Positions 46,420 to 53,646 of a stretch of DNA of 64,000 nucleotides are shown here, piece by piece. Numbering within the stretch: position 1 is the stretch's first letter; every line of letters starts with the position of its first letter. The stretch is from assembly GCF_014203545.1 (NCBI RefSeq), contig NZ_JACHJG010000003.1:248001-312000 (forward strand), read 5' to 3'. The notes beneath the pieces were generated by a model. That model ran no database searches. It was not told the origin of the DNA and saw only the letters and a list, made by a program, of their open reading frames with translations. The position numbers and the translations under genes are program-made. The stretch is from Streptomyces netropsis (GTDB taxonomy: Bacteria > Actinomycetota > Actinomycetes > Streptomycetales > Streptomycetaceae).

Positions 46420-47201
46420 GCTCCCTCTCCCTCACCCTGCGCGACTCGTCCACGATGCTGCGCCGCAACCTCCTGCACGCCCGGCGCTATCCGTCCCTCA
46501 CCCTGAACCTGCTGCTCACGCCAGTTGTCCTGCTGTTGCTCTTCGTCTACATCTTCGGCGACGTGATGAGCGCGGGCATGGGGGGCGGTGACCGCGCCGC
46601 GTACATCGCCTACGTCGTACCGGGCATCTTGATGATGACCATCGGAGGCACCGTGGTCGGGACCGCGGTGTCCGTTTCCAACGACATGACCGAGGGCATC
46701 ATCGCCCGCTTCCGCACCATGGCGATCCACCGCGGCTCCGTGCTCATCGGGCACGTCATCGGCAGCGTGCTGCAATCGATCGCCAGCGTGGTCCTCGTCG
46801 GCGCCGTCGCCGTGGCCATCGGCTTCCGGTCCGCCGACGCCACGGTCCTGGAGTGGCTGGCGGCGTTCGGGCTGATGGCTCTGGTCGCCCTGGCTCTCAC
46901 CTGGATCGCGGTCGGGATGGGCATGATCAGCCCGAACGCCGAGGCGGCCAGCAACAACGCGCTGCCGCTGATCGTCCTGCCGCTCATCTCGAGCGCCTTC
47001 GTCCCGGTCGACTCGATGCCGGGCTGGTTCCGGCCGATCGCCGAGTACCAGCCGTTCACGCCCGCGATCGAGACCCTGCGCGGACTGCTGCTCGGCACCG
47101 AGATCGGCCACAACGGATGGCTCGCGGTCGCCTGGTGCCTGGGGCTCACGGTGCTCGGCTACTTCTGGTCGAAGGCGGCTTTCAACCGCGATCCGAAGTA
47201 G
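46416..47201 (+). CDS. ABC-2 type exporter permease (DrrB-like)
   Basis: A 261-residue inner-membrane subunit with six hydrophobic segments (LTLNLLLTPVVLLLLFVYIF; YIAYVVPGILMMTIGGTVVG; VIGSVLQSIASVVLVGAVAV; LAAFGLMALVALALTWIAVG; LPLIVLPLISSAFVPV; and the last GWLAVAWCLGLTVLGYFW). The ABC-2 signature region SNDMTEGIIARFRTMAIHRG follows helix 2. Translationally coupled to the DrrA-like ATPase (ATGA). It ends the four-gene unit and is followed by a compound hairpin. Confidence 0.92.
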   Translation: MSSLSLTLRDSSTMLRRNLLHARRYPSLTLNLLLTPVVLLLLFVYIFGDVMSAGMGGGDRAAYIAYVVPGILMMTIGGTVVGTAVSVSNDMTEGIIARFRTMAIHRGSVLIGHVIGSVLQSIASVVLVGAVAVAIGFRSADATVLEWLAAFGLMALVALALTWIAVGMGMISPNAEAASNNALPLIVLPLISSAFVPVDSMPGWFRPIAEYQPFTPAIETLRGLLLGTEIGHNGWLAVAWCLGLTVLGYFWSKAAFNRDPK

Positions 47202-47202
47202 C

Positions 47203-47239
47203 CGGGACGACCGCGGGACGCCTCCCGCAGCTCGTCCCG
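47203..47239 (+). terminator. Compound hairpin after the DrrAB-like operon
   Basis: CGGGACGA (47203-47210) pairs with TCGTCCCG (47232-47239), enclosing GCGGGA (47213-47218) paired with TCCCGC (47223-47228). It begins 1 bp after the permease stop codon. Confidence 0.7.
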
Positions 47240-47329
47240 CCCGAGGGCGGCGCACTCCGACACCGCGTCGGCGTACGCCGCCCCCATGATGGGCCGGGGA
47301 AAACACGGACTGCGAACCGGTGGATGCCG

Positions 47330-48118
47330 TCACACCATGGTGAGCAGCGCGGCGAACCGGGCGTTGCTCGAGCGAGCGGCGGCGGACCCGACGACGGTCT
47401 CCCACCGACGACAGTTCGCCGAGACGAACGCCCCCACGGCTTGGGGATCCGCCGATGCCCAGCAGGGAAACCGGGCGGCCCACGTTCGGACGTCATCGGG
47501 GGTGCGGTCGGCTTCGAGCAGCCGCACGGCCGTGTAGGCGATGTCCACCCAGGCGGGGCCGAGGGCGGGCGTCGCCCAGTCGACGAGATGTACGCGGTCC
47601 CCGGTGACCATCAGGTTGTGCGGGTTGGTGTCCGTGTGCAGGAGCATCTCACCGTCCAGGAGACGGAGTTCCCCGGGGCCGAGGAACCGCGTCCAACGAT
47701 CCGCGAACCTGGGCACGGAGATGTGTCGTGGGGCGCGGATGGTCTGGGCCGTACGGAGTACCTCCCCGACCAGCGGCAGGTCGGCCGACCCGGGCGAGAG
47801 ATCCGCGTGCCGTCCCTCGATGTGCTCGAACCCGAGCAACTCCCAGCCGTCGGCTTCGATCCGCCAGCGGAGCCGGGGGCCGACGTCGAGGACGTAGGGG
47901 TTCACTGTCGCTTCCCACCGCTGCGCGGCGCACACATCGGCGTCGTGGAGAGGAACGCCCTTCACGAACGTCGAACCCTCGGCCGTCGTCAGGCTGGTGG
48001 CCGTGGCGCAGTTGAGGCCGTGAGGGACGGTTCCCACGGCGACGACGGGCCCGGTCCGGGCTTCGACGGCGGCGCGGAGGGCGAGGGGGAGGTCGTTCCA
48101 ATGGGTGCGGGGCGTCAT
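47330..48118 (-). CDS. Aminoglycoside-phosphotransferase-family (APH/choline-kinase fold) protein
   Basis: A 262-residue kinase-fold protein. The phosphotransferase motif is LLHTDTNPHNLMVTGDRVHL (HxDxxxxN type) followed by LVDWATPALGPAW, where the Asp of VDWA should bind magnesium. The N-lobe has the nucleotide-lysine strand GSTFVKGVPLHDAD. Members phosphorylate antibiotics, sugars or homoserine; nothing here fixes the substrate. GGGAGG lies before the ATG at 48118. Immediately upstream on the same strand are a strong hairpin and a 25-codon reading frame, a leader-like arrangement that could control expression. Confidence 0.85.
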   Translation of the reverse strand: MTPRTHWNDLPLALRAAVEARTGPVVAVGTVPHGLNCATATSLTTAEGSTFVKGVPLHDADVCAAQRWEATVNPYVLDVGPRLRWRIEADGWELLGFEHIEGRHADLSPGSADLPLVGEVLRTAQTIRAPRHISVPRFADRWTRFLGPGELRLLDGEMLLHTDTNPHNLMVTGDRVHLVDWATPALGPAWVDIAYTAVRLLEADRTPDDVRTWAARFPCWASADPQAVGAFVSANCRRWETVVGSAAARSSNARFAALLTMV

Positions 48119-48133
48119 GGGGGTCCTCCCCTG

Positions 48134-48162
48134 GTGGGTGGGGGCTGTCCGCCCCCACCCAC
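48134..48162 (-). promoter_or_regulatory. Hairpin between micro-ORF and phosphotransferase ribosome site
   Basis: GTGGGTGGGGGC (48134-48145) pairs perfectly with GCCCCCACCCAC (48151-48162), loop 5 nt. It starts 11 bp after the micro-ORF stop and ends just before the GGGAGG site of the phosphotransferase gene. It could be an attenuator, a terminator of the small gene, or a mask for translation. Confidence 0.5.
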
Positions 48163-48173
48163 GGTTGGCCGGA

Positions 48174-48251
48174 CTACTGCGTGGTCCCGCACTTACGGCA
48201 TCGCGTCGCGCCACTCCATTGGGCCCAGTCGTGGTCGCAATCGTCGCTCAT
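48174..48251 (-). CDS. 25-residue zinc-knuckle-like small protein or leader peptide
   Basis: A 26-codon frame with a strong ribosome site (GAGGAGGG, about 5 nt before the ATG at 48251). The peptide starts MSDDCDHDWAQWSG and ends RCRKCGTTQ. Cys5, His7, Cys18 and Cys21 could bind one zinc, and the C-x-H-x-W ... CxxCG pattern is common in small zinc-ribbon proteins of actinomycetes and their phages. Two roles are possible: a real small metalloprotein, or a leader whose translation governs the downstream hairpin and phosphotransferase gene. Codon use is normal for the host. Confidence 0.55.
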   Translation of the reverse strand: MSDDCDHDWAQWSGATRCRKCGTTQ

Positions 48252-48431
48252 GGTGCCCTCCTCGCATTCCAGTGATCGAGTGGAGGATCGTCCGACGTCA
48301 TCTCCTTGGGGGAAGCGGCTCGCTCGCGCCGCGTCCGCAGCCAAGAGGTTCAGCCGTTCGACCGCATGATGTCGAGCGTTTCGGCTCCCGCAGCGGGCCG
48401 CACGGCGTCAGGGGCAGTCTCCCCCTCCCCA

Positions 48432-48851
48432 TCAGCCTCTGAACGCCCACCCACTCCACGCACTTACTTCCATCGCGACGATCGGGCCCTCGGGTGGATG
48501 ATCAGCGTATTGGGGGTACTTCTCCCGAAGCATCTCGATCGGCGCGCCGCGTTGCGCGGGGTCCGTCCAGATCTCTGCGTGGCCGTCGGCACGGGCCCAC
48601 CACAGGGTGTGCCAGTCGTCGGAGTAGTGGTCGACCAGGACGGATACCTGCGGGTTCTGCCGGATGTTGCGCAGACGGCGAAGGTTCTGCGTGCTCTTCG
48701 GCTTGTGATCGATGGCGAAGTACAGAACGCTCCGGCCCAGCGCGAAAGTGATGGGCACGAGATGCGGCTGGCCTGCCTCGTCGGCGGTAGCCAAGCGCGC
48801 GACCGGCGCCGCCTCGAAGCGTGCCCGAGCTTGAGCAGGTCCTAGCTTCAT
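48432..48851 (-). CDS. PPOX-class F420-dependent oxidoreductase (TIGR03668-like)
   Basis: A 139-residue split-barrel flavin/F420-binding protein. Typical segments are ARFEAAPVARLATADEAGQP, HLVPITFALGRSVLYFAIDH and NIRQNPQVSVLVDHYSDDW, with WWARADGHAEIW. The KPKSTQNLRRLRNI stretch is characteristic of the actinobacterial subgroup named PPOX class, F420-dependent. It probably reduces a small molecule with F420H2. The ATG at 48851 has no strong ribosome site. It is encoded alone. Confidence 0.87.
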   Translation of the reverse strand: MKLGPAQARARFEAAPVARLATADEAGQPHLVPITFALGRSVLYFAIDHKPKSTQNLRRLRNIRQNPQVSVLVDHYSDDWHTLWWARADGHAEIWTDPAQRGAPIEMLREKYPQYADHPPEGPIVAMEVSAWSGWAFRG

Positions 48852-49088
48852 GGCTGCACGGTACCCAAGGCCGGCGGAGGGTCGGTCGCCCCGAACCTGA
48901 AGTCCAGCTCGCCTTCCCCGCCTTCCTCGCCCCCGGACGGAACCCCTCAAGCCCCCGGACCGGCATGAGCCGACGTCAGGGCAGACAGAAGCACCTCCCA
49001 TGCGTGCCACGGCATGCGCCACGCCCCCGGCGCGCACCGAAGCTGCGCCGAGCCGCTGACCTGCACATTTGCGACTCCTTGCACGCCG

Positions 49089-49161
49089 TGGCGCCATTAC
49101 CGACACCAACGGCGCCACGCCTGACTCACAGTGGTGCCATTTATGTGCCATGATGACGCCA
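49089..49161. promoter_or_regulatory. Second TGGCGCCA-type operator array, before the GtrA-like gene
   Basis: TGGCGCCA (49089), CGACACCA (49101), CGGCGCCA (49110), TGGTGCCA (49132), ATGTGCCA (49143) and TGACGCCA (49154) lie mostly 11 or 22 bp apart. The 14-mer GTGCCATGATGACG at 49145-49158 is identical to 43901-43914 at the RHH gene start. This strongly suggests that the RHH protein encoded at 43917, or a close paralog, binds here too. Confidence 0.68.
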
Positions 49162-49173
49162 CGGGGGGGCAAC

Positions 49174-49204
49174 GCACCCCTCGGCCTCGCAGGCCGAGGG
49201 GTGC
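49174..49204 (+). promoter_or_regulatory. Long hairpin in the leader of the GtrA-like gene
   Basis: GCACCCCTCGGCCT (49174-49187) pairs perfectly with AGGCCGAGGGGTGC (49191-49204), loop 3 nt, and can be extended with a 2-base bulge using GCAAC/GTTGC. It lies 36 bp upstream of the start codon and downstream of the operator boxes, so it may stabilise the mRNA or attenuate transcription. Confidence 0.5.
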
Positions 49205-49240
49205 CCGTTGCGCGGAGTGAGCCATCAAAGGGGTCGGATC

Positions 49241-49765
49241 ATGGAGACAGCACAGAGCCAGGAGCAGGCGGCGGCCGGCGCCTTCAGCGCCTTCGCCCGC
49301 TTCGTGCTCTGCGGCGGCGGGGTGGGGATCGCCTCCAGCTTCGCCGTGACGGCCATCGCCTCCTGGATTCCCTGGGCCCTGGCCAACGCCCTGATCACCG
49401 TGGTCTCCACACTCCTCGCCACCGAGCTGCACGCCCGCTTCACCTTCGGCGCCGGCGGACGCGCGACCCGGCGCCAGCACGCACAGTCGGCCGGCTCCGC
49501 GGCAGCCGCGTACGCGGTGACCTGCACGGCGATGCTCGTCCTGCAACAGCTGGTGGCGGCACCCGGTGCAGCGCTCGAGCAGGTCATCTACCTCTCCGCC
49601 TCCGCACTCGCCGGCATCGCGCGATTCGCGGTGCTGCGCCTCGTCGTCTTCGCGCGGAACCACGCGCACGCCGCGACCACCGTCCGCACCGCCCACCCCG
49701 TGCACACGACCGTGGCCCGCACCTCGGCCCCGACCAGCCCCGCAGAGCTCTGCCGCGCCGCCTGA
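49241..49765 (+). CDS. GtrA-like polytopic membrane protein
   Basis: A 174-residue membrane protein with the GtrA fold: four hydrophobic segments (FVLCGGGVGIASSFAVTAIA; ALANALITVVSTLLATELHA; AAYAVTCTAMLVLQQLVAAP; QVIYLSASALAGIARFAVLR) with the family's RF..F pattern in LHARFTFGAG and ARFAVLRLVVFARN. GtrA proteins are thought to move lipid-linked sugars across the membrane for glycosylation. AAGGGG precedes the ATG by about 9 nt. A hydrophilic Thr/Ala/His-rich tail of ~35 residues follows. The operator boxes upstream link it to the RHH regulator at 43917. Confidence 0.75.
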   Translation: METAQSQEQAAAGAFSAFARFVLCGGGVGIASSFAVTAIASWIPWALANALITVVSTLLATELHARFTFGAGGRATRRQHAQSAGSAAAAYAVTCTAMLVLQQLVAAPGAALEQVIYLSASALAGIARFAVLRLVVFARNHAHAATTVRTAHPVHTTVARTSAPTSPAELCRAA

Positions 49766-49842
49766 CCGTTCGCCTAACCATTAGCCCCCCAAAGGCGTCT
49801 CACTGTTGGATGTGGCCATACATCCGCACAACTGGGGGACTC

Positions 49843-50505
49843 ATGTTCGATGTCTTCGCCCTGGCGCTGCCCAGTCTGCTGGCCGTCGGCGGTATCGCGG
49901 CGATGATCTGGGCGGTCGTCCGGTTACGCCGGCTCAGATCGGCCTGGCGCAGCGGGCTCACCGCCCATGCCGTCTGCCTGCGTTCGTACGCGACCACGCG
50001 GACCCGACGGAACGGCATGCACCGCAGCAGCTCGACCACGCTGACCCACCTCTACGAATTCGCCACTCCCGAGGGGCAGACGCTGCGCTTCGAGGAGTCG
50101 GGGGGCCCGTCGTCGGTCGTCCCCGGGGACACGGTCCCCGTGCGCTACCCGGCCGGGCGTCCTGACCGGGCGACCGCGATTCCGCCCGGTGACACGAAGA
50201 CCCTGGTGGGCACCGGGGTGCTGCTCGCCTTCCTCACCGTCTTCATCACCGCTTGCGTGGGGTTCGGCGTGTTCTACCTGACCGTCTTCAGCGGGCTGAA
50301 GGACAAGGCGGAGGACGTCATCGAACGGTCGGAGGACGGGGTGAACGCCCCGGCTCGAACCCCCGGCACCCCCTCCCGTCCCGCACCGCCCTCCATGCCC
50401 GCCCTGCCGACCGGGCCGCCGGACGACTTCCCGACCGGCCCGCCCGAGGGCTTCCCCACCGACCTGCCCACCGGATTCCCGAGCGGGTTCCCCGGCGGGC
50501 GGTAG
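49843..50505 (+). CDS. DUF3592 membrane protein with proline-rich tail
   Basis: A 220-residue protein with two membrane helices (LALPSLLAVGGIAAMIWAVV at the N-terminus; TGVLLAFLTVFITACVGFGV near 125-145) enclosing a ~90-residue beta-rich DUF3592 domain (HAVCLRSYATTRTRRNG; LTHLYEFATPEGQTLRFEES; VPVRYPAGRPDRAT). The C-terminal ~60 residues form a Pro/Gly/Phe-rich tail with repeats such as PTGPPEGFPTDLPTGFPSGF. The ATG at 49843 has GGGGGA just upstream. Function unknown; encoded alone. Confidence 0.8.
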   Translation: MFDVFALALPSLLAVGGIAAMIWAVVRLRRLRSAWRSGLTAHAVCLRSYATTRTRRNGMHRSSSTTLTHLYEFATPEGQTLRFEESGGPSSVVPGDTVPVRYPAGRPDRATAIPPGDTKTLVGTGVLLAFLTVFITACVGFGVFYLTVFSGLKDKAEDVIERSEDGVNAPARTPGTPSRPAPPSMPALPTGPPDDFPTGPPEGFPTDLPTGFPSGFPGGR

Positions 50506-50517
50506 TCCGCCCGGCGG

Positions 50518-51405
50518 TCACGACGACTCCGTGGCAGCGGCCACCGCGGCGGCGAAGGCCCGCAGCCTGGCCGTCTCGGCGTCGCGACGGCGGACCAGGC
50601 CGAGGACCGAGTCCGGCAGGCCGGTGACGGGCACGAAGGTGATGTCGCCCCGGCCGTGGTAGTCGGCCGTCGGCCGGCACAGCAGCATCCCGCCCCGGTT
50701 CGCGGCGACCTGCGTCAGACCTTCCTGGAGCGTGGCCACCAGCGGACCGCGGGGTACGGGCCGCCCGCCGGGCGTCACGGCCGGGGCCTGGGCCTCGCGC
50801 CAGTAGCCGGGCGCGGTGCCGGCGGGCGTGACGAGGGGGCACCCGGCGAGGTCCTCGGCGGACAGCGAGGAGCGGTCGGCGAAGGGGTGGCGTACCGACA
50901 CCGCGAGGGTCTGCCGCTGCCGGGAGAAGACCGGGCCGAGCACGAGGCCCGGCTCCCGCACGGGCAACAGCACGATGGCGGTGTCGACCTCACCCCGGTG
51001 GACCGCGCCGAACGGGTCGCACAGCGGGATCTCCGTGATGTCGACCGCGCACCCGGGATGGTCCCCCTGGAAGGCGTCGATGGCCGCCATGACCCGGCCG
51101 TCGGCCGTGCCCTGGAAGCCGACGCGCAGCCTCCCCGCCACCCCGCGGGCGGCTTCGCGGGCCTCCTCGACCGTGCCCTTGAGCGCGTCGTAGGCGGGCC
51201 GCAACCCGGCGAGGAAGCTCTCGCCGAGCGGGGTGAGGGCGACCCTGCGGCTGGTGCGCTCGACCAGGCGCGCGCCGATACGGGTCTCCAGCGCGCGCAG
51301 CAGCTGGCTGACCCGGCCCTGCGACACGTACAGCCGCTCGCCGGTGCGGCCGAAGTGCAACTCCTCGGCGAGCACCAGGAAGCACTCCAGCTCCCGCAAT
51401 TCCAC
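50518..51405 (-). CDS. LysR family transcriptional regulator
   Basis: A 295-residue LysR regulator. The winged helix is at the N-terminus (LRELECFLVLAEELHFGRTG, ERLYVSQGRVSQLLRALE, RIGARLVERTSRRVALTPLG). The effector-binding domain follows (RLRVGFQGTADGRVMAAIDA; TAIVLLPVREPGLVLGPVFS). GTG 51405 gives the conserved N-terminus; GTG 51414 is an alternative. It is divergent from the MFS transporter at 51541 and most likely controls it. In the ~135-bp gap GATCGA occurs twice within about 20 bp (near 51450-51470), a possible binding site. Confidence 0.9.
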   Translation of the reverse strand: MELRELECFLVLAEELHFGRTGERLYVSQGRVSQLLRALETRIGARLVERTSRRVALTPLGESFLAGLRPAYDALKGTVEEAREAARGVAGRLRVGFQGTADGRVMAAIDAFQGDHPGCAVDITEIPLCDPFGAVHRGEVDTAIVLLPVREPGLVLGPVFSRQRQTLAVSVRHPFADRSSLSAEDLAGCPLVTPAGTAPGYWREAQAPAVTPGGRPVPRGPLVATLQEGLTQVAANRGGMLLCRPTADYHGRGDITFVPVTGLPDSVLGLVRRRDAETARLRAFAAAVAAATESS

Positions 51406-51540
51406 GCGCCCCACTCCCCCGCTCCCGCTCGCCCGTGACCGATGAGCCACGATCGACGAGGCGTGATCGATTAGCCCTGCTCATGGAAGGGTGAGACATC
51501 CGGCGTTGTTCCCGGGCGGGCGGCTGCCGAGGCTGGGCCC

Positions 51541-52704
51541 ATGTCGAAGATCAACGAATCCGCGGGCGGCTGGCCCGCCGTCACGGCGGTCGCGGCCGCT
51601 ACGTTCTCGGTCGTCACGACCGAGATGCTGCCGGTCGGGCTGCTCACCCCCATAGGCGCCGACCTCGGCGTCTCGGCCGGTACGGCCGGGCTCACGATGA
51701 CGGTTCCCGGACTGGTGGCGGCGGTGGCGGCGCCCCTGGTCACGGCGGCGGCGGGGCGCTGGGACCGGCGGTGGGTGCTGGTCGCCCTGATGGGGCTGCT
51801 GGCGGCGGCCAATCTGCTGTCGGCGTGCGCGACGGACATCACGGTGCTGGTGGGGCTGCGGGTCCTGGTGGGGGTGTGCATCGGCGGCGTCTGGGCCGTC
51901 GCGGCGGGGCTGGCCGTACGGCTCGTACCGGAGAGGTCCGTCGGGCCCGCCACCTCACTGATCTTCAGCGGCATCGCGGTGGCGTCGGTGCTGGGCGTAC
52001 CGGCCGGCACGCTGACCGGCGAACTGGGCGGCTGGCGGGCATCCTTCGCGATCATGGGGGCCGTGTCCCTGGCCGTCGCGGCCGCCCTGGCCGTGACGCT
52101 GCCGCCGCTGCCGGCCGAGCGGGCGGCACGGCTCGGGGACGTTCCGGAACTGCTGCGCCACGCGCGCGTACGGGTCGGGCTGCTCGTCATCCTGCTGCTG
52201 GTGACCGGGCACTTCGCGGGCTACACCTTCGTACGGCCGGTGCTGGAGCGGGTGCCGGGGACCGACGCCGGGCTGATCACCGCTTTGCTGCTGGCGTACG
52301 GAGTGGCGGGCGTGGCCGGAAACTTCCTCGCCGGGGCGGCGGTCGCGCGCGGTCCCCGCACGGTCCTGGTGGTGATCTGCGCGGTACTGGGACTGGTGAT
52401 GCCGGCGGTGACGGTCGCCGGGGGCGGCCCGGTGGGGGCGGCCGTGCTGATGGTCGTGTGGGGGCTGGCCTACGGCGGGGTGTCGGTCGGTACGCAGAGC
52501 TGGCTGCTGGCGGCGGCCCCCGGGGCGCGGGAGACGGCGTCGGCGCTGTTCGTGGCGGTGTTCAACGTGGCGATCTCGCTGGGGGCGCTGCTGGGCGGAC
52601 GGGCCGTGGACGCGGTCTCGCTGTCCGGCGCGCTGTGGCTGGGCGGCCTGCTGGCGGCGGGAGCACTGGTGACGGCGGCCGCCGCGAGGCCCGTACGGGT
52701 GTGA
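51541..52704 (+). CDS. MFS transporter, DHA1 (drug:H+/arabinose-type) efflux family
   Basis: A 387-residue twelve-helix permease. Features are AATFSVVTTEMLPVGLLTPI (helix 1, typical of AraJ/YdhP-type exporters), the loop 2-3 motif GRWDRRWVLVAL, helix 4 VLVGVCIGGVWAVAAGLAVR and the antiporter motif near GIAVASVLGVPAGTLTGELG. The second half starts VRVGLLVILLLVTGHFAGYT. It probably exports a sugar, nucleoside or drug with proton exchange. Divergent from a LysR regulator, a common pairing for inducible efflux. A short hairpin follows the stop. Confidence 0.9.
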   Translation: MSKINESAGGWPAVTAVAAATFSVVTTEMLPVGLLTPIGADLGVSAGTAGLTMTVPGLVAAVAAPLVTAAAGRWDRRWVLVALMGLLAAANLLSACATDITVLVGLRVLVGVCIGGVWAVAAGLAVRLVPERSVGPATSLIFSGIAVASVLGVPAGTLTGELGGWRASFAIMGAVSLAVAAALAVTLPPLPAERAARLGDVPELLRHARVRVGLLVILLLVTGHFAGYTFVRPVLERVPGTDAGLITALLLAYGVAGVAGNFLAGAAVARGPRTVLVVICAVLGLVMPAVTVAGGGPVGAAVLMVVWGLAYGGVSVGTQSWLLAAAPGARETASALFVAVFNVAISLGALLGGRAVDAVSLSGALWLGGLLAAGALVTAAAARPVRV

Positions 52705-53048
52705 GGCGCCCACCACGTGCGCGGCCGGTGGGCGGTTCGCCGCCCCCCCCCACGGCTCACTCCGCGCGGCCACGGCGGTCGGCCCCGCCACGAGGAGTAC
52801 GGCCGACTCGCGGGCTCGCCCCGCACGCCGGAGCGAGCGGCGTCCGGTGCGTGCGAGCGCAAGACGGAGGCCGCCCTCGTGCCGGGCGCACTCGGGCGGC
52901 TCCGACCAGGCGGCGAGCTCCCCGGCCACCCCGGGTGCCGCAAGCCCGCGAAGATCCACCGGACAGGGTCCCGGCGGCTCGCACCGATGCGCGGTAATGA
53001 GCCGCTGATCGCTGGGTAGGCGTCGGAGTGGACCAAAGGAGCCGCCAG
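52705..53048. other. 344-bp gap with a hairpin after the MFS gene and no gene seen
   Basis: CGCCCACC (52707-52714) pairs with GGTGGGCG (52727-52734) and probably ends MFS transcription. A run of nine C residues follows near 52743-52751. No frame in the rest has a ribosome site or a plausible product. The promoter of the ATPase gene at 53049 should lie at the right end. Confidence 0.5.
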
Positions 53049-53465
53049 ATGGTTGTCATCGAATCCCCTGAGGGGGACGCCGCCGGGGCCCGCCGCGCGA
53101 CGGCGGAGTTCCTGGCCCGGCACTGCCCGTGGGCCGACCTCGACGCCGTCGTGCTCGTCGTCTCCGAGCTGGTCGCGAACGCCATCCGGCACACCGACGG
53201 CTGGTGGCGGCTGTGCGTACGGGCCGCCCGGGGGCTCCTCGTGGTGGAGATCGCCGACGCCAGCCCCCGGCCGCCGGAGCCGCGCGCGCCGAGCCTCACC
53301 GGCGGCGGCGGGTTCGGCTGGCACATGGTGGAGCGGCTGGCCACCCGGGTGGAGGTGGACCAGCGCCCGGAGGGCAAGACGGTGCGGGCCACATGGCTGC
53401 GACCCGCACCGTCCATGCCGACAGTTCCGTCGGCCACGGCGCTGTCGGCAGGCTCGGTCGGCTGA
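53049..53465 (+). CDS. Anti-sigma-factor-like ATP-binding protein (HATPase_c, RsbW/SpoIIAB type)
   Basis: A 138-residue GHKL ATPase domain protein. The N box is LVVSELVANAIRHTDGWWRL, the G1 region is VEIADASPRPPEPR, and the G2 region is GGGGFGWHMVERLATRV. Such Streptomyces proteins are anti-sigma factors or serine kinases of partner-switching systems. ATG 53049 is preferred because AAGGAG lies 8 nt upstream; GTG 53028 is an alternative. It is convergent with a SigF/SigB-type sigma gene, which makes a functional link plausible but unproven, since true pairs are usually in one operon. Confidence 0.82.
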   Translation: MVVIESPEGDAAGARRATAEFLARHCPWADLDAVVLVVSELVANAIRHTDGWWRLCVRAARGLLVVEIADASPRPPEPRAPSLTGGGGFGWHMVERLATRVEVDQRPEGKTVRATWLRPAPSMPTVPSATALSAGSVG

Positions 53466-53549
53466 TGTGCCGTAGGGGCTGAGGGGCTGACGTGGCCTGA
53501 TCCCAGGCGGTGTCCTCTGGGGGTCCTCTGGGGCGGTGACCTCAGACGG

Positions 53550-53594
53550 CTGACGGGGCGGCCCGGTCGTTCAGCCCGGTCCGTACCCCGTCAG
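53550..53594. terminator. Hairpin between the convergent ATPase and sigma-factor genes
   Basis: CTGACGGGG (53550-53558) pairs perfectly with CCCCGTCAG (53586-53594). The 27-nt loop contains a second GC-rich pairing (GGCCCGG/CCCGGTCC, imperfect). Confidence 0.5.
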
Positions 53595-53646
53595 CCTGGT
53601 CAGCCTGTCCGTTCACCGTCGTCCGCGCCGCCGCACCCGCGTGCGA

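Larger units (their letters stand above)
48852..49240. other. 389-bp intergenic region between the PPOX-class and GtrA-like genes
   Basis: No gene is evident. The right half holds a set of TGGCGCCA-like boxes and a long hairpin (separate entries). The left half (48852-49085) shows normal GC but no credible start or ribosome site in any frame. Confidence 0.5.

Noticed and set aside
53028..53048. Upstream GTG start for the anti-sigma-like ATPase
   Set aside because: The ATG at 53049 has AAGGAG at proper spacing, and the extra residues lie before the conserved domain.
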